The notes under the pieces: generated by a model
What the model was told of the DNA's origin: nothing
Database searches by the model: none
Seen by the model: only the letters and a program-made list of their open reading frames with translations
Shown here: piece by piece, positions 1-7,111 of the stretch
How the letters are laid out: each line of letters starts with the position of its first letter
Position numbering within the stretch: the stretch's first letter is position 1
Program-made: the position numbers and the translations under genes
Assembly (NCBI GenBank): GCA_016178595.1
Contig: JACOSY010000001.1
Location: 1-34,874, forward strand
Length of the DNA: 34,874 bases
From: Ignavibacteria bacterium
GTDB lineage: Bacteria; Bacteroidota; Ignavibacteria; UBA10030; SZUA-254
Reading direction: 5' to 3'

Positions 1-132
1 ACAAACTTCGACGCTGTCTCCAATGCTGATGTGAAACGTTTAGAACGACGCATGAACAACAGACCAAGAAAAATATTACATTATCAAACACCACGCGAAG
101 TCTTTAACCGGCGTGTTGCACTTGCTCATTGA
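1..132 (+). CDS. IS30-family transposase, C-terminal fragment (5' end outside window)
   Basis: The frame is open from base 1 to the TGA at 130-132 and gives 43 residues. It contains the signature tail of IS30-family transposases: NNRPRKILHYQTPREVF followed by a short basic end. In the family this is the end of the DDE (rve) integrase domain, which cuts and joins the element ends. Only the C-terminus is visible, so catalytic residues and completeness cannot be judged. The bases around the stop (about 112-140) are where the right terminal inverted repeat of an IS30 element normally lies, but the left end is outside the window, so no repeat can be paired. It marks the edge of a patchy accessory region. 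Confidence 0.85.
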   Translation, partial: TNFDAVSNADVKRLERRMNNRPRKILHYQTPREVFNRRVALAH

Positions 133-164
133 ATCCAGCTGGATGGTTAATTACGACTATAATC

Positions 165-186
165 GAAAGTGAGAGACGCATCATGA
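165..186 (+). repeat. Shared start-region repeat, copy 1 (DoxX gene)
   Basis: This 22-bp segment runs into the ATG of the DoxX gene. It is identical to 1770-1791, at the CPBP protease start, except for one base (A versus G at the tenth position). It covers the ribosome binding site and start codon of both genes. Sequence further upstream is only loosely similar (a GGATGG block in both). Confidence 0.8.
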
Positions 187-596
187 ACGTAAAAAATATC
201 ATCTCGAAATGGATAGCTTGGACACCCTATCTACAGAGCCTGCTGCGCATCGTGGCCTCGATCATGTTCATTTTTGTCGGCACGATGAAGCTTTTCGCCT
301 TCCCGGCTGGAATGCCACCAGACGGGAGTACCGCCCGGTTCATGTCCGAAATTTGGATCGGAGGTGTCCTCGAAGTATTCGGCGGTGCGTTGCTTCTCCT
401 CGGCCTCTTCACTCGCCCTGTTGCATTTATTCTGGCCGGCGAGATGGCTGTGGCGTATTTCCAGTTCCACTTCCCTCAAGGTTTCTGGCCCACCATGAAT
501 GGTGGCGTAACCGCCGTGCTGTACTGCTTCGTCTGGCTCTACTTCTCTGCCGTCGGTGCGGGACCGTGGAGCCTGGATGCGAAACGGGGGAAATGA
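183..596 (+). CDS. DoxX-family integral membrane protein
   Basis: This is a 137-residue protein with about four hydrophobic segments. It has the DoxX-family pattern: an N-terminal helix with RIVASIMFIFVGTMKLF, a PPDG loop, GVLEVFGGALLLLGLFTRPVAFILAGEMAVAYF, and a conserved HFPQGFWPTMNGG loop. Family members are small inner-membrane proteins, some of them linked to oxidative stress and thiosulfate:quinone metabolism. The substrate here is unknown. I chose the ATG at 183 because GAGAG lies just upstream and the protein then starts at the usual point. An in-frame GTG/TTG-type start near 129 would overlap the transposase and add an unconserved tail. A TATAAT at 158-163 could be its -10 element, but no well-spaced -35 is evident. 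It may be read together with the decayed gene downstream. Confidence 0.88.
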   Translation: MNVKNIISKWIAWTPYLQSLLRIVASIMFIFVGTMKLFAFPAGMPPDGSTARFMSEIWIGGVLEVFGGALLLLGLFTRPVAFILAGEMAVAYFQFHFPQGFWPTMNGGVTAVLYCFVWLYFSAVGAGPWSLDAKRGK

Positions 597-629
597 AAAT
601 TAGCAACTCAACAAACCAAATGTAAATTA

Positions 630-988
630 ATGAACATGAGAAGAGTAATTTTTCAAATGATGGTAACACTGGCTTCTTTGAAGGACCAAGCAGAGAAATA
701 GATTGGCATAACGTCGATGACGAGTTTAATGACTATGCCATCGATCTGCTGAATAATGTGGATGTTCTTTTATTCGGACGAGTGACGTATGAACTCATGG
801 CAAGTTACTGGCCAACCTCTGCTGCGACTGCAAACGATCCAATCGTTGCTGATAAAATGAACAATTTATCCAAAATTGTTTTGCTACATCCAACGATTCA
901 GAACATTTTCCAGAACGAATTTTTCTTGAATCCTTTCACCTTTTTCAACAGCCTACTAGTGCCATGCTTAGAATTTTGGAAATTTTGA
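630..988 (+). pseudogene. Decayed RibD_C / dihydrofolate-reductase-like gene
   Basis: A start resembling MRRVIFQMMVTL begins at 636 (or 630). The frame then breaks: the next conserved block, GFFEGPSREIDWHNVDDEF, is in another frame. A family-typical LDGFF would need about four more bases near 672. After the shift the match is excellent through DVLLFGRVTYELMASYWP and NDPIVADKMNNLSKIV (to about 888). It then changes abruptly into unrelated sequence ending at the TGA at 986-988, so the C-terminal half of the roughly 180-residue domain is missing. Both an internal deletion and a 3' truncation are visible, so a functional reductase-like enzyme is very unlikely. Bases 989-1200 hold no gene that I can recognise. 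Confidence 0.75.
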
Positions 989-1200
989 TCTAGTTTCCAA
1001 GAAGGGTATCCGGTCGTGCAATTTCTTGTCCCTCTGGAATGTAGAACGCGGCGCGGCGCTATCCGTTTTTTGGGGAGCGGCAAAGGTGCATTGCGCATCC
1101 ATTTCGCCAATAGGTTCCAACGAAAATCTTTCTTCGTTAATTCAATCCTTGAACGATGCATTACTAACGCAATCAATCAATTAACGAGAGGAAAAACATC

Positions 1201-1638
1201 ATGAATAAATTCAGGTTTGTCGCTCACGTGTTGTGTGCTATACTTGCTTTCGGCATTGGCAACGCCCAGGAAAAGAATACCCCATCGAAGGAGAATGGGG
1301 GGAATCCTTCTGCGATGCAAACGGAAACTGTCATTGCTACTTATAACGTTATACCCGGTACAGAGGATCAATTCTGGAAAGTTTTTCAGAGTCACTGGAC
1401 CACCTGCCGTCGTTTGAACCTTGTTCTGCAGAAGCCGCACATGATTCTTCGCGGAAAGGATGATTTCGGGAAGGCATTCTTCGTCGAGATTCTGACGTGG
1501 AAAAACCCCGACGCGCCCGATCACGCGCCGGCTGAGGTTCGTTCGATTTGGAAGCAACTGAATACGATGACCGAACCCCGCGATGGTCACCCCAAGATAT
1601 ATTATCCCGAGGTTGAGGTTCTTGTAGGCGGAAAATAA
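1201..1638 (+). CDS. Small secreted protein with ABM-like (dimeric alpha/beta barrel) fold
   Basis: This 145-residue protein begins with a signal peptide (MNKFRFVAHVLCAILAFGIGNAQ, cleavage probably near residue 23) and a short linker. Residues 42-143 look like an antibiotic-biosynthesis-monooxygenase (ABM)/dimeric alpha-beta barrel domain: ETVIATYNVIPGTEDQFWKVF, then an aromatic-rich strand (FFVEILTWKN) and a final VEVLV strand. No catalytic residues can be assigned, because such folds serve in monooxygenases, EthD-like proteins and stress proteins alike. AGAGG about 10 bases before the ATG supports the start. It stands alone: the decayed reductase gene lies upstream and the CPBP protease downstream after about 150 bp. 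The coding assignment is firm, the function weak. Confidence 0.75.
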   Translation: MNKFRFVAHVLCAILAFGIGNAQEKNTPSKENGGNPSAMQTETVIATYNVIPGTEDQFWKVFQSHWTTCRRLNLVLQKPHMILRGKDDFGKAFFVEILTWKNPDAPDHAPAEVRSIWKQLNTMTEPRDGHPKIYYPEVEVLVGGK

Positions 1639-1746
1639 TTGTACGGTCGGATAGGACGAGAGAAGAAATTGGCAGGCATCAACGGAATAGAGGGTAAACT
1701 TAATCTGAAACTTCTAAGAACAAAAACATTTGGTTCTGGTGTCGTT

Positions 1747-1758
1747 ATACTATAGTAT
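1747..1758. repeat. 12-bp perfect palindrome upstream of CPBP gene
   Basis: ATACTATAGTAT is its own reverse complement and lies 29 bp before the CPBP start. It overlaps possible -10 sequences (TATACT at 1746-1751, TATAGT at 1751-1756), so it could be an operator as well as promoter DNA. A 12-bp AT-rich palindrome can also arise by chance. Confidence 0.3.
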
Positions 1759-1769
1759 CAGCCGGATGG

Positions 1770-1791
1770 GAAAGTGAGGGACGCATCATGA
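1770..1791 (+). repeat. Shared start-region repeat, copy 2 (CPBP gene)
   Basis: This is the second copy of the element described at 165-186, matching at 21 of 22 bases. It includes GTGAGGGACG and the ATG of the CPBP protease gene. Confidence 0.8.
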
Positions 1792-2657
1792 TCGCACTCT
1801 GGCGGCGCTTGCCGGTCATTGTACGGGCCGTTCTCATTGGGGGCATGATTGGCGGCGCGGGAACCCTGCCATGGGGCCTCCTCGTCTCGGCAAATCAGAA
1901 GTTCTTGCCGAGCGTGCCTTGGGCGGTGCCTCCGACCGCTCTCTATCTGTGGCTCTTCTGGCGATATGTTCGGGGAGAGGGATGGCCCCGGTCGACTGCG
2001 GAGGCACGACGCACGAATGTTCGCGCCAACCGCCTCCCGGACGATGTGTGGGGATCTGCGCTGCTCGCAGGCACACTTGGCCTGGTGACAGTTGTACTCC
2101 TTCAGCGCGTGATGAACCGGTTGGTCAGTTTGCCCCAACAGCAGCTTCCCGACCTATCGCACATCCCAGCCGTGACCTTGTTCTGTTTTCTCCTGACAGG
2201 CTCCGCGGTCGCCGGCATCGCCGAGGAAACGTCGTTCCGCGGCTACATGCAAGGACCCATCGAACGGCGTCACGGACCGGTGGTTGCGATCCTGGTGACG
2301 GGGTCGCTGTTTGGATTCGCGCATTTCACGCATCCGGAAGTCGGACTGATCCTGATGCCGTACTATCTGGCCGTCGCCGCCGTCTATGGCGCACTCGCCT
2401 ACCTGACTAACTCGATCTTGCCGAGTATGGTGCTTCACGCAGGCGGGAACGTCCTGGGCGGCATTGACCTGTTTGCTCGGGGTCAGGCGGAGTGGCAAGC
2501 ACCGTCGAGCCCGTCGCCGCTGATCTGGGAAACGGGTGCCGATGCGTCGTTCCAGATCTCTTGCGTGTTAGTTCTCCTCGTGGGAGCCGCCGCGGTATGG
2601 GCGTACGCCGCGCTTGCCAGCGTCGTGCGAAAAGCACTGACGATGGACCACACATGA
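1788..2657 (+). CDS. CPBP-family intramembrane metalloprotease (CAAX protease-like)
   Basis: This is a 289-residue polytopic membrane protein with hydrophobic segments near residues 10-33, 45-60, 88-107, 127-145, 163-180, 187-205 and 255-280. The CPBP/ABI (PF02517) signature is complete: EETSFRG (E146, E147, R151), a histidine in FGFAHF (H179), and LPSMVLHAGGN (H217, N221). In the family these form the glutamate/histidine active site of an intramembrane metalloprotease or prenyl-protein protease. The substrate is unknown; bacterial members act in bacteriocin self-immunity, anti-sigma cleavage or protein processing. The ATG at 1788 follows the shared GTGAGGGACG start region. The gene appears more GC-rich than its neighbours to the left, and with the nearby transposase remnant this suggests acquisition by transfer. 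Confidence 0.9.
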   Translation: MIALWRRLPVIVRAVLIGGMIGGAGTLPWGLLVSANQKFLPSVPWAVPPTALYLWLFWRYVRGEGWPRSTAEARRTNVRANRLPDDVWGSALLAGTLGLVTVVLLQRVMNRLVSLPQQQLPDLSHIPAVTLFCFLLTGSAVAGIAEETSFRGYMQGPIERRHGPVVAILVTGSLFGFAHFTHPEVGLILMPYYLAVAAVYGALAYLTNSILPSMVLHAGGNVLGGIDLFARGQAEWQAPSSPSPLIWETGADASFQISCVLVLLVGAAAVWAYAALASVVRKALTMDHT

Positions 2658-2725
2658 GCGCTCCTTAGGGACGTGCTTGAAGAATTGATGGGGATTAGGG
2701 ATGATTTCCGCAACGAAGGCAACCT

Positions 2726-2775
2726 AAGGAGGCCCCGCCATGTCGATGGATATGTCCCTGATGGGGGCCTTCTAG
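2726..2775 (+). other. Orphan translation start: strong SD plus 11-codon reading frame
   Basis: A consensus AAGGAGG (2726-2732) sits seven bases before an ATG at 2740 that opens MSMDMSLMGAF and stops at TAG 2773-2775. A signal this strong usually belongs to a real gene. The frame ends just before the 3' end of the converging TonB receptor gene, so this is probably the beginning of a gene whose remainder was lost. It could instead be a short leader peptide. Confidence 0.35.
2730..2770. terminator. GC-rich hairpin between convergent genes (possible bidirectional terminator)
   Basis: AGGCCCC (2730-2736) pairs with GGGGCCT (2764-2770), and GCCAT/ATGG can extend the stem with a small bulge. It lies between the ends of the plus-strand CPBP gene and the minus-strand TonB receptor gene. 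There is no clear T-run on either side, so it may work poorly as an intrinsic terminator, and it overlaps the orphan start. Confidence 0.4.
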
Positions 2776-2786
2776 AGGTAAGAATT

Positions 2787-5219
2787 CTATTGGTTATCCT
2801 CGTACCGCAACTGATCATCCTTGGATTTTTTTGGCGGCGCTCCAAAGTGGTACGTGAAGCCGAGAAATACGATTCTGGAATCACGCGTATTGACGACAAT
2901 CTGGTTTAGCCCCGGCGTATTCAATTCAAGTTGTCTCTTCAATGTCTTAAAGATATCTGAGGCCGTCAGAAGCAATGAAACTTTCCCGTCCAGTAGTTCT
3001 TGCCGAAATCCCATATTGACCACGTAACTTGGACTATTCTCCCCTTGCGGTGTCAAGCGGGATGAATTGTAGTTTGAATTTATCTGGACCCGCGATGCTT
3101 TGGCGAGGTTGACGTTGAACGTTAGGGCACTACTCCACGTGGTTATCGATTTTTTATCGCTATAGCCAAGGTTAGAAGCGTCAATCTGATTATGAAAGCC
3201 GCTGGCGCTCCAATGTGCTGTAATGATTTCACCGAGGTTTGCAGAAACAATCACCTCCAAACCTCCGGACTGATCGTTTGCGAGATTGTACCGCGTCGTC
3301 AACAGGGTAGAATCATTGATCGCCTGTGTTAGTGAAGTGAATCTATTGTACGTGTAGCGGTAATAGACTGCCGGCAGAACGGAGATCAGGTCATTCTGGA
3401 ATTGACAACCCAGTTCAATCGAATGAATGTATTCCGGTAAAAGAGTCGGATTGCCGGCTGAGACGTTTCTCGGATCACGATATTCGGGAAACGGATTCAG
3501 GTCTTCTCCACGAGGACGATTTGTGCGTAGGCTGTAACTAAGCTGCAACTCAGCGGTGCCGCTCAACTTGTACGAAAGGTGCATAGTTGGGAAAATAGTA
3601 AAATAGCGGTCAGAAAAGATGTAATCCTTTGTCACCAAGTCGGATTTTCGGGAAGCTTGCTCGGTCCTGAGTCCTCCTAAAAATCCGAATGCACCAAACG
3701 ACTGTTTGTACGTGACATATAATGCATTGATCGATTCGTCAAAGAGAAATCGATTTGTCTTTGTAACATCCTTCACAAAGTGCCGCAGGATTGTATCGAA
3801 GTATTCGGCGTAAAAGTCGAAATTATTGCTCTTGAATTCACCTGCATATCCGGCTTCTACTGTAGAATTCTCGGTCAGTGGGTTCGAATAGTCAAGAGAA
3901 AGCTGGTTTCTGCTGTCGCCTTGTGTAATCAGTGTATTATCGTAGCTCGTGGAATTTGCAGGCAGCGAATACATGTTCGTGAAGTGATTATCTTCCTGTT
4001 CCGGGGACTGCGTAGTAGTAAATTCAAGCCTCAGTGTATGTTCCTCCTTGGGAAAATTACGCTGGAGATACGTCGTGAAACCGTATTCCTTTTCATATTC
4101 AGGATCGAAGCGATTGCGGCTATATTGCTCCGTTGTTGCTCCGGCGTCATTTTGTAAGACGGTATTCAAATTATCTGTTCTTGTAAAAGTATTGATAAAG
4201 TAATTTCCAGAGATACCGAATTGATTCCGCGCATCGATGTGATAGTCCAATCCGAGTGCAACCATATTTGAAAGCGGACTGGCGTAGGAAACAAGATTTC
4301 CATTGTAGTAGGTTAACACCGACGCCGCATCTCCTTGTGCCCTTACGTCTGTGTTCGTGCGGTTGCGGTTATCTTTTCGCAAACTATAGTTCACATACAT
4401 GTTATAATTGCCCGGATTATAATTAAGCCTGATATTGCCGTTGTAACGACCCTGATTGCCTGCATTCGCCGTGAGATTGCCATTGATTCCAAGAGTTGTA
4501 TTTTTCTTTTGGACAATGTTGATAATTCCCGAAGTGCCATCGGGTTTGTATTTCGCAGATGGGTTCGTGATCACTTCTATTTTTTCGATTGAGCTTGCAG
4601 GCATTTGCTGCAATGCCTCCGCACTGTTTTTATCCATCAGCGGAGACGACTTGCCATTAATCATGATCAAGACGTTCGATGAACCTCGTAAACTCACGTT
4701 CCCGTCAATATCGACTTGCACAGAAGGAACGTTCTGAAGTAACTCGCTTGCCGATCCTGCCTTGCTCATTAAGTCCTGATCGATGTTGTATACCTTCCGG
4801 TCAATCGAATTGTTAAACATGGATTTTTCCGCAGTCACCAGCACTTCATCCAAGTCCACCGTCGTTGCAAGTAATGTAACTTCGCCAAGATTCAAATGCT
4901 GATGTTGAGAATCAATCGTGAAGACAGGCGTTGTTTTCTCTTTATATCCGATCAAACTGAATTTGAGAAAATACTCACCGGCCGGTGCATCAATAAAATC
5001 AAACGTACCTGTCTTATCGGTCGTTTTTCCAGTGACGATAGCGTTGTCAACCTTCTGATGGAGAACGACATTCACAAACTCAACGGGACGATTTGTTGTC
5101 TCGTCTATGACTGATCCTTTGATCGTTCCTGTTTTGGTATCCTGCGCTAAAAGGCGTGTCGTGATAAGCAGGATAATACCCAATATCGCGCGAAGTGTTC
5201 TTACCTGCATATGGCTCAT
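2787..5219 (-). CDS. TonB-dependent outer-membrane receptor, OMP_b-brl type
   Basis: The protein has about 810 residues. After a signal peptide (MQVRTLRAILGIILLITTRLLAQ), residues about 28-110 form a carboxypeptidase-regulatory/CarboxypepD_reg-like beta sandwich (GTIKGSVIDETTNRPVEFVNV ... AGEYFLKFSLIGY). A plug domain follows (LQNVPSVQVDIDGNVSLRGSSNVLIMINGK, then GTSGIINIVQKK). The rest is a long beta-barrel rich in alternating aromatic strands, with the ENLNPFPEYRDPRNVSAGNP-type block of Bacteroidota receptors. Such proteins import ligands across the outer membrane using TonB; the ligand is not deducible. I chose the ATG at 5219. An ATG at 5210 is equally possible, and an upstream one at 5276 would overlap the preceding gene. 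None has a clear SD, which suggests coupling to the lipoprotein gene just upstream on the same strand. Confidence 0.9.
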   Translation of the reverse strand: MSHMQVRTLRAILGIILLITTRLLAQDTKTGTIKGSVIDETTNRPVEFVNVVLHQKVDNAIVTGKTTDKTGTFDFIDAPAGEYFLKFSLIGYKEKTTPVFTIDSQHQHLNLGEVTLLATTVDLDEVLVTAEKSMFNNSIDRKVYNIDQDLMSKAGSASELLQNVPSVQVDIDGNVSLRGSSNVLIMINGKSSPLMDKNSAEALQQMPASSIEKIEVITNPSAKYKPDGTSGIINIVQKKNTTLGINGNLTANAGNQGRYNGNIRLNYNPGNYNMYVNYSLRKDNRNRTNTDVRAQGDAASVLTYYNGNLVSYASPLSNMVALGLDYHIDARNQFGISGNYFINTFTRTDNLNTVLQNDAGATTEQYSRNRFDPEYEKEYGFTTYLQRNFPKEEHTLRLEFTTTQSPEQEDNHFTNMYSLPANSTSYDNTLITQGDSRNQLSLDYSNPLTENSTVEAGYAGEFKSNNFDFYAEYFDTILRHFVKDVTKTNRFLFDESINALYVTYKQSFGAFGFLGGLRTEQASRKSDLVTKDYIFSDRYFTIFPTMHLSYKLSGTAELQLSYSLRTNRPRGEDLNPFPEYRDPRNVSAGNPTLLPEYIHSIELGCQFQNDLISVLPAVYYRYTYNRFTSLTQAINDSTLLTTRYNLANDQSGGLEVIVSANLGEIITAHWSASGFHNQIDASNLGYSDKKSITTWSSALTFNVNLAKASRVQINSNYNSSRLTPQGENSPSYVVNMGFRQELLDGKVSLLLTASDIFKTLKRQLELNTPGLNQIVVNTRDSRIVFLGFTYHFGAPPKKSKDDQLRYEDNQ

Positions 5220-5238
5220 CGTCGTGAGGTATGGTCCG

Positions 5239-5946
5239 TTAATCGTTTTGCCTTGCGTTCGATTGCAGTTCCTCATACATTCGCCGAACTTTCTCGGCTC
5301 GTAGTTTGCCGATATGATTCATATAGATGTCGTATACCTTGTCGTGCCGTTCTTCTTCTGAAGCGCAGAGCTCGTCGCAGGTTCTTACCTTTACCAGATC
5401 CTTTTTGAGATAATCGTTCACATCAAATCCGATCGCTGCGGCCTCTTGCTCATCGACAAGCTTTGCATCCCGAGCAAACTTCACAGCTTTCTCAGCCAAT
5501 AGTCCGGCTTCTTCCAGACTGAGCTTATCCACATCGACACCTTTGTACCATTTTCCCTCAGCACGGAAATCGGACATGAGTTCTTCTCGACGATTCTTAT
5601 CTACGACATATATTGCTTCGACGTCGTACTTTTTGAAAACGGATTCGACGAAGGCCGCGAGTTCCTTTCCATCGGTCATTGAAGATCCACCGACCACGGC
5701 GATGACCGTACCGGCGCGGTTAAGCCAGGCTTCCTTGATATTTTCGTGGTTCTCCAGTTCAAGGAACACCGGTTTCGCCCGACTACCGCAGCCGATATCG
5801 GGCGCTGCGCCACACGCGAGCGGCACTTCATAAAAACTCACGAGTTCTTTGCCTGCGACTTCATGTTTATTACAGGCACTGCCGAAGGTCATTGCCAGAA
5901 CGCTGATGGTGATGACCGTAAGGAAAAACTCCATACGCTGCTTCAT
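5239..5946 (-). CDS. Putative lipoprotein of unknown function
   Basis: This is a 235-residue protein starting MKQRMEFFLTVITISVLAMTFGSAC. The hydrophobic signal followed by GSAC at residue 25 suggests lipidation, although the lipobox is not ideal. AAGGAG eight bases before the ATG at 5946 fixes this start over a longer in-frame one at 6087. The mature part has a Cys-containing block (EVPLACGAAPDIGCGSRAKP), then a VIAVVGGSSMTDGKELAAFV stretch, then a charged helical C-terminus with CDELC. I do not recognise the family. The TonB receptor gene follows on the same strand about 19 bp later, so the two probably form an operon. A surface or periplasmic partner for the receptor is an inference from position only. 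Confidence 0.75.
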   Translation of the reverse strand: MKQRMEFFLTVITISVLAMTFGSACNKHEVAGKELVSFYEVPLACGAAPDIGCGSRAKPVFLELENHENIKEAWLNRAGTVIAVVGGSSMTDGKELAAFVESVFKKYDVEAIYVVDKNRREELMSDFRAEGKWYKGVDVDKLSLEEAGLLAEKAVKFARDAKLVDEQEAAAIGFDVNDYLKKDLVKVRTCDELCASEEERHDKVYDIYMNHIGKLRAEKVRRMYEELQSNARQND

Positions 5947-6059
5947 TGTGCGTTCTCCTTGTGGACTGATTTTAAGCTCAACGCTTACCATACAATCTTT
6001 AGCTTCAACCTTCGTTGCTTTCTCCCCTTCCTTCTTCAATGTATGATGGTTGCACCATA

Positions 6060-6087
6060 AATATAACAATATTAATTGATGAGGCAA
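6060..6087 (-). promoter_or_regulatory. Candidate promoter for lipoprotein/TonB receptor operon
   Basis: On the minus strand TTGCCT (6082-6087) and TATATT (6060-6065) are separated by 16 bp, about 115 bp before the lipoprotein ATG. The -10 matches five of six sigma-70 consensus positions; the -35 is weaker. Confidence 0.4.
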
Positions 6088-6191
6088 TGCTGAAAGGTGC
6101 TCAAGGTTTTGCCGATCCTTTTTGACCGCAACTTATGGAAGGCGCTTGTACTCACCCTCCTCGAATTCACTCTCTGTTTCAGACTTCCTTC

Positions 6192-6220
6192 TTGAATTCG
6201 GTTGAAAAAATTCGTATACT
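6192..6220 (+). promoter_or_regulatory. Candidate sigma-70 promoter of the oxidase operon
   Basis: TTGAAT (6192-6197) and TATACT (6215-6220) have the ideal 17-bp spacing. They lie about 120 bp before the cupredoxin ATG, and no other plus-strand promoter is evident up to the oxidase genes. The 394-bp gap between 5946 and 6341 therefore appears to hold two divergent promoters and no gene. Confidence 0.6.
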
Positions 6221-6340
6221 ATGCGCAGAAAGAAGTTAATTGTGCATCGAACTCTCGGATGCTGCCGCAAATATCAACACTCGAAAATCAAATTGTATTT
6301 ATTCAAGCACGTTATTTCACAACCACTTAGGAGAAACAGT

Positions 6341-7045
6341 ATGTTTGCTTCGCGCGGCTTCGCCGTTGTCGTTCTTCTTCTCATTCTGACCTTCGTTGCT
6401 TCAAGTCTCAAAGCTGGAAACATCACAGGCAAGATTAATTTCACCGGCGCGAAGCCTGCGCTTTCAATGATCAAGATGAATGCCGATCCAAAGTGCATGA
6501 AGATGCACGGCGGCAAAGATGTTCCATCGGAGCAAGCGGTCGTCAATTCTAACAAGACGTTGCAGTATGTATTCGTCTATGTGAAGAAAGGACTTGAAGG
6601 AAAGAAATTCCCCACGTCGAATACAAAGTTGAGCCTTAATCAGCAAGGATGTATGTATCATCCGCACGTGTTCGGCATGATGACCAAGCAGCCGCTTGAG
6701 GTCGTCAATAGCGATCAAACCCTCCACAACATCCACGCGCTCCCCAAGAACAGCACGCAGTTTAACATCGCACAACCAATCAAAGGCATGAAACTGACGA
6801 AGACATTTGATAAGCCCGAAGTCATGGTGAAAGTAAAGTGCGAAGTCCATAACTGGATGGCCGCATACATTGGTGTGCTCGATCATCCTTTCTTTGCCGT
6901 TTCGGATGATCAGGGAAAATTTGAGATTAAGAATCTCCCTCCGGGTGAGTATGAGCTCGAAGCCTGGCACGAGAAGTTTGGGACGAAGACGATGAAGGTC
7001 TCCGTCGGCGCGTCCGATACGAAAACTGCCGACTTCACGTATTGA
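6341..7045 (+). CDS. Secreted cupredoxin-like protein with carboxypeptidase-regulatory-like domain
   Basis: The protein has 234 residues with a signal peptide (MFASRGFAVVVLLLILTFVA ... LKA, cleavage near residue 25). Residues about 70-180 are plastocyanin-like. H129 (QTLHNIHALP) and C167-H170-M173 (KCEVHNWM) match a type 1 copper site (His, Cys-x-x-His-x-x-Met). Residues about 184-232 form a small regulatory-like beta domain (GKFEIKNLPPGEYELEAWH). The ATG at 6341 is chosen because AGGAG lies seven bases before it and a signal peptide follows. It is the first gene of the oxidase operon, 66 bp before subunit I. A role as a periplasmic electron carrier or copper carrier for the oxidase is inferred from the copper site and the position. 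Confidence 0.82.
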   Translation: MFASRGFAVVVLLLILTFVASSLKAGNITGKINFTGAKPALSMIKMNADPKCMKMHGGKDVPSEQAVVNSNKTLQYVFVYVKKGLEGKKFPTSNTKLSLNQQGCMYHPHVFGMMTKQPLEVVNSDQTLHNIHALPKNSTQFNIAQPIKGMKLTKTFDKPEVMVKVKCEVHNWMAAYIGVLDHPFFAVSDDQGKFEIKNLPPGEYELEAWHEKFGTKTMKVSVGASDTKTADFTY

Positions 7046-7111
7046 TTATCCGGTTTCATCTCGCCGACACAAGAGATACCAGTCTAGCACACAATAGGCA
7101 CACGGGAATCT

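Noticed and set aside
898-1176. A 92-codon minus-strand open frame after the decayed reductase
   Set aside because: There is no ribosome binding site, no domain and an odd basic composition; it is most likely non-coding debris.
1-2786. The accessory patch as an integron cassette array
   Set aside because: No attC-like inverted repeats or GTTRRRY core sites were found between the genes, and spacing is irregular.
6221-6340. A 40-residue N-terminal extension of the cupredoxin-like protein
   Set aside because: It would start at the predicted transcript start, is basic and unconserved in type, and would bury the clear SD and signal peptide at 6341.
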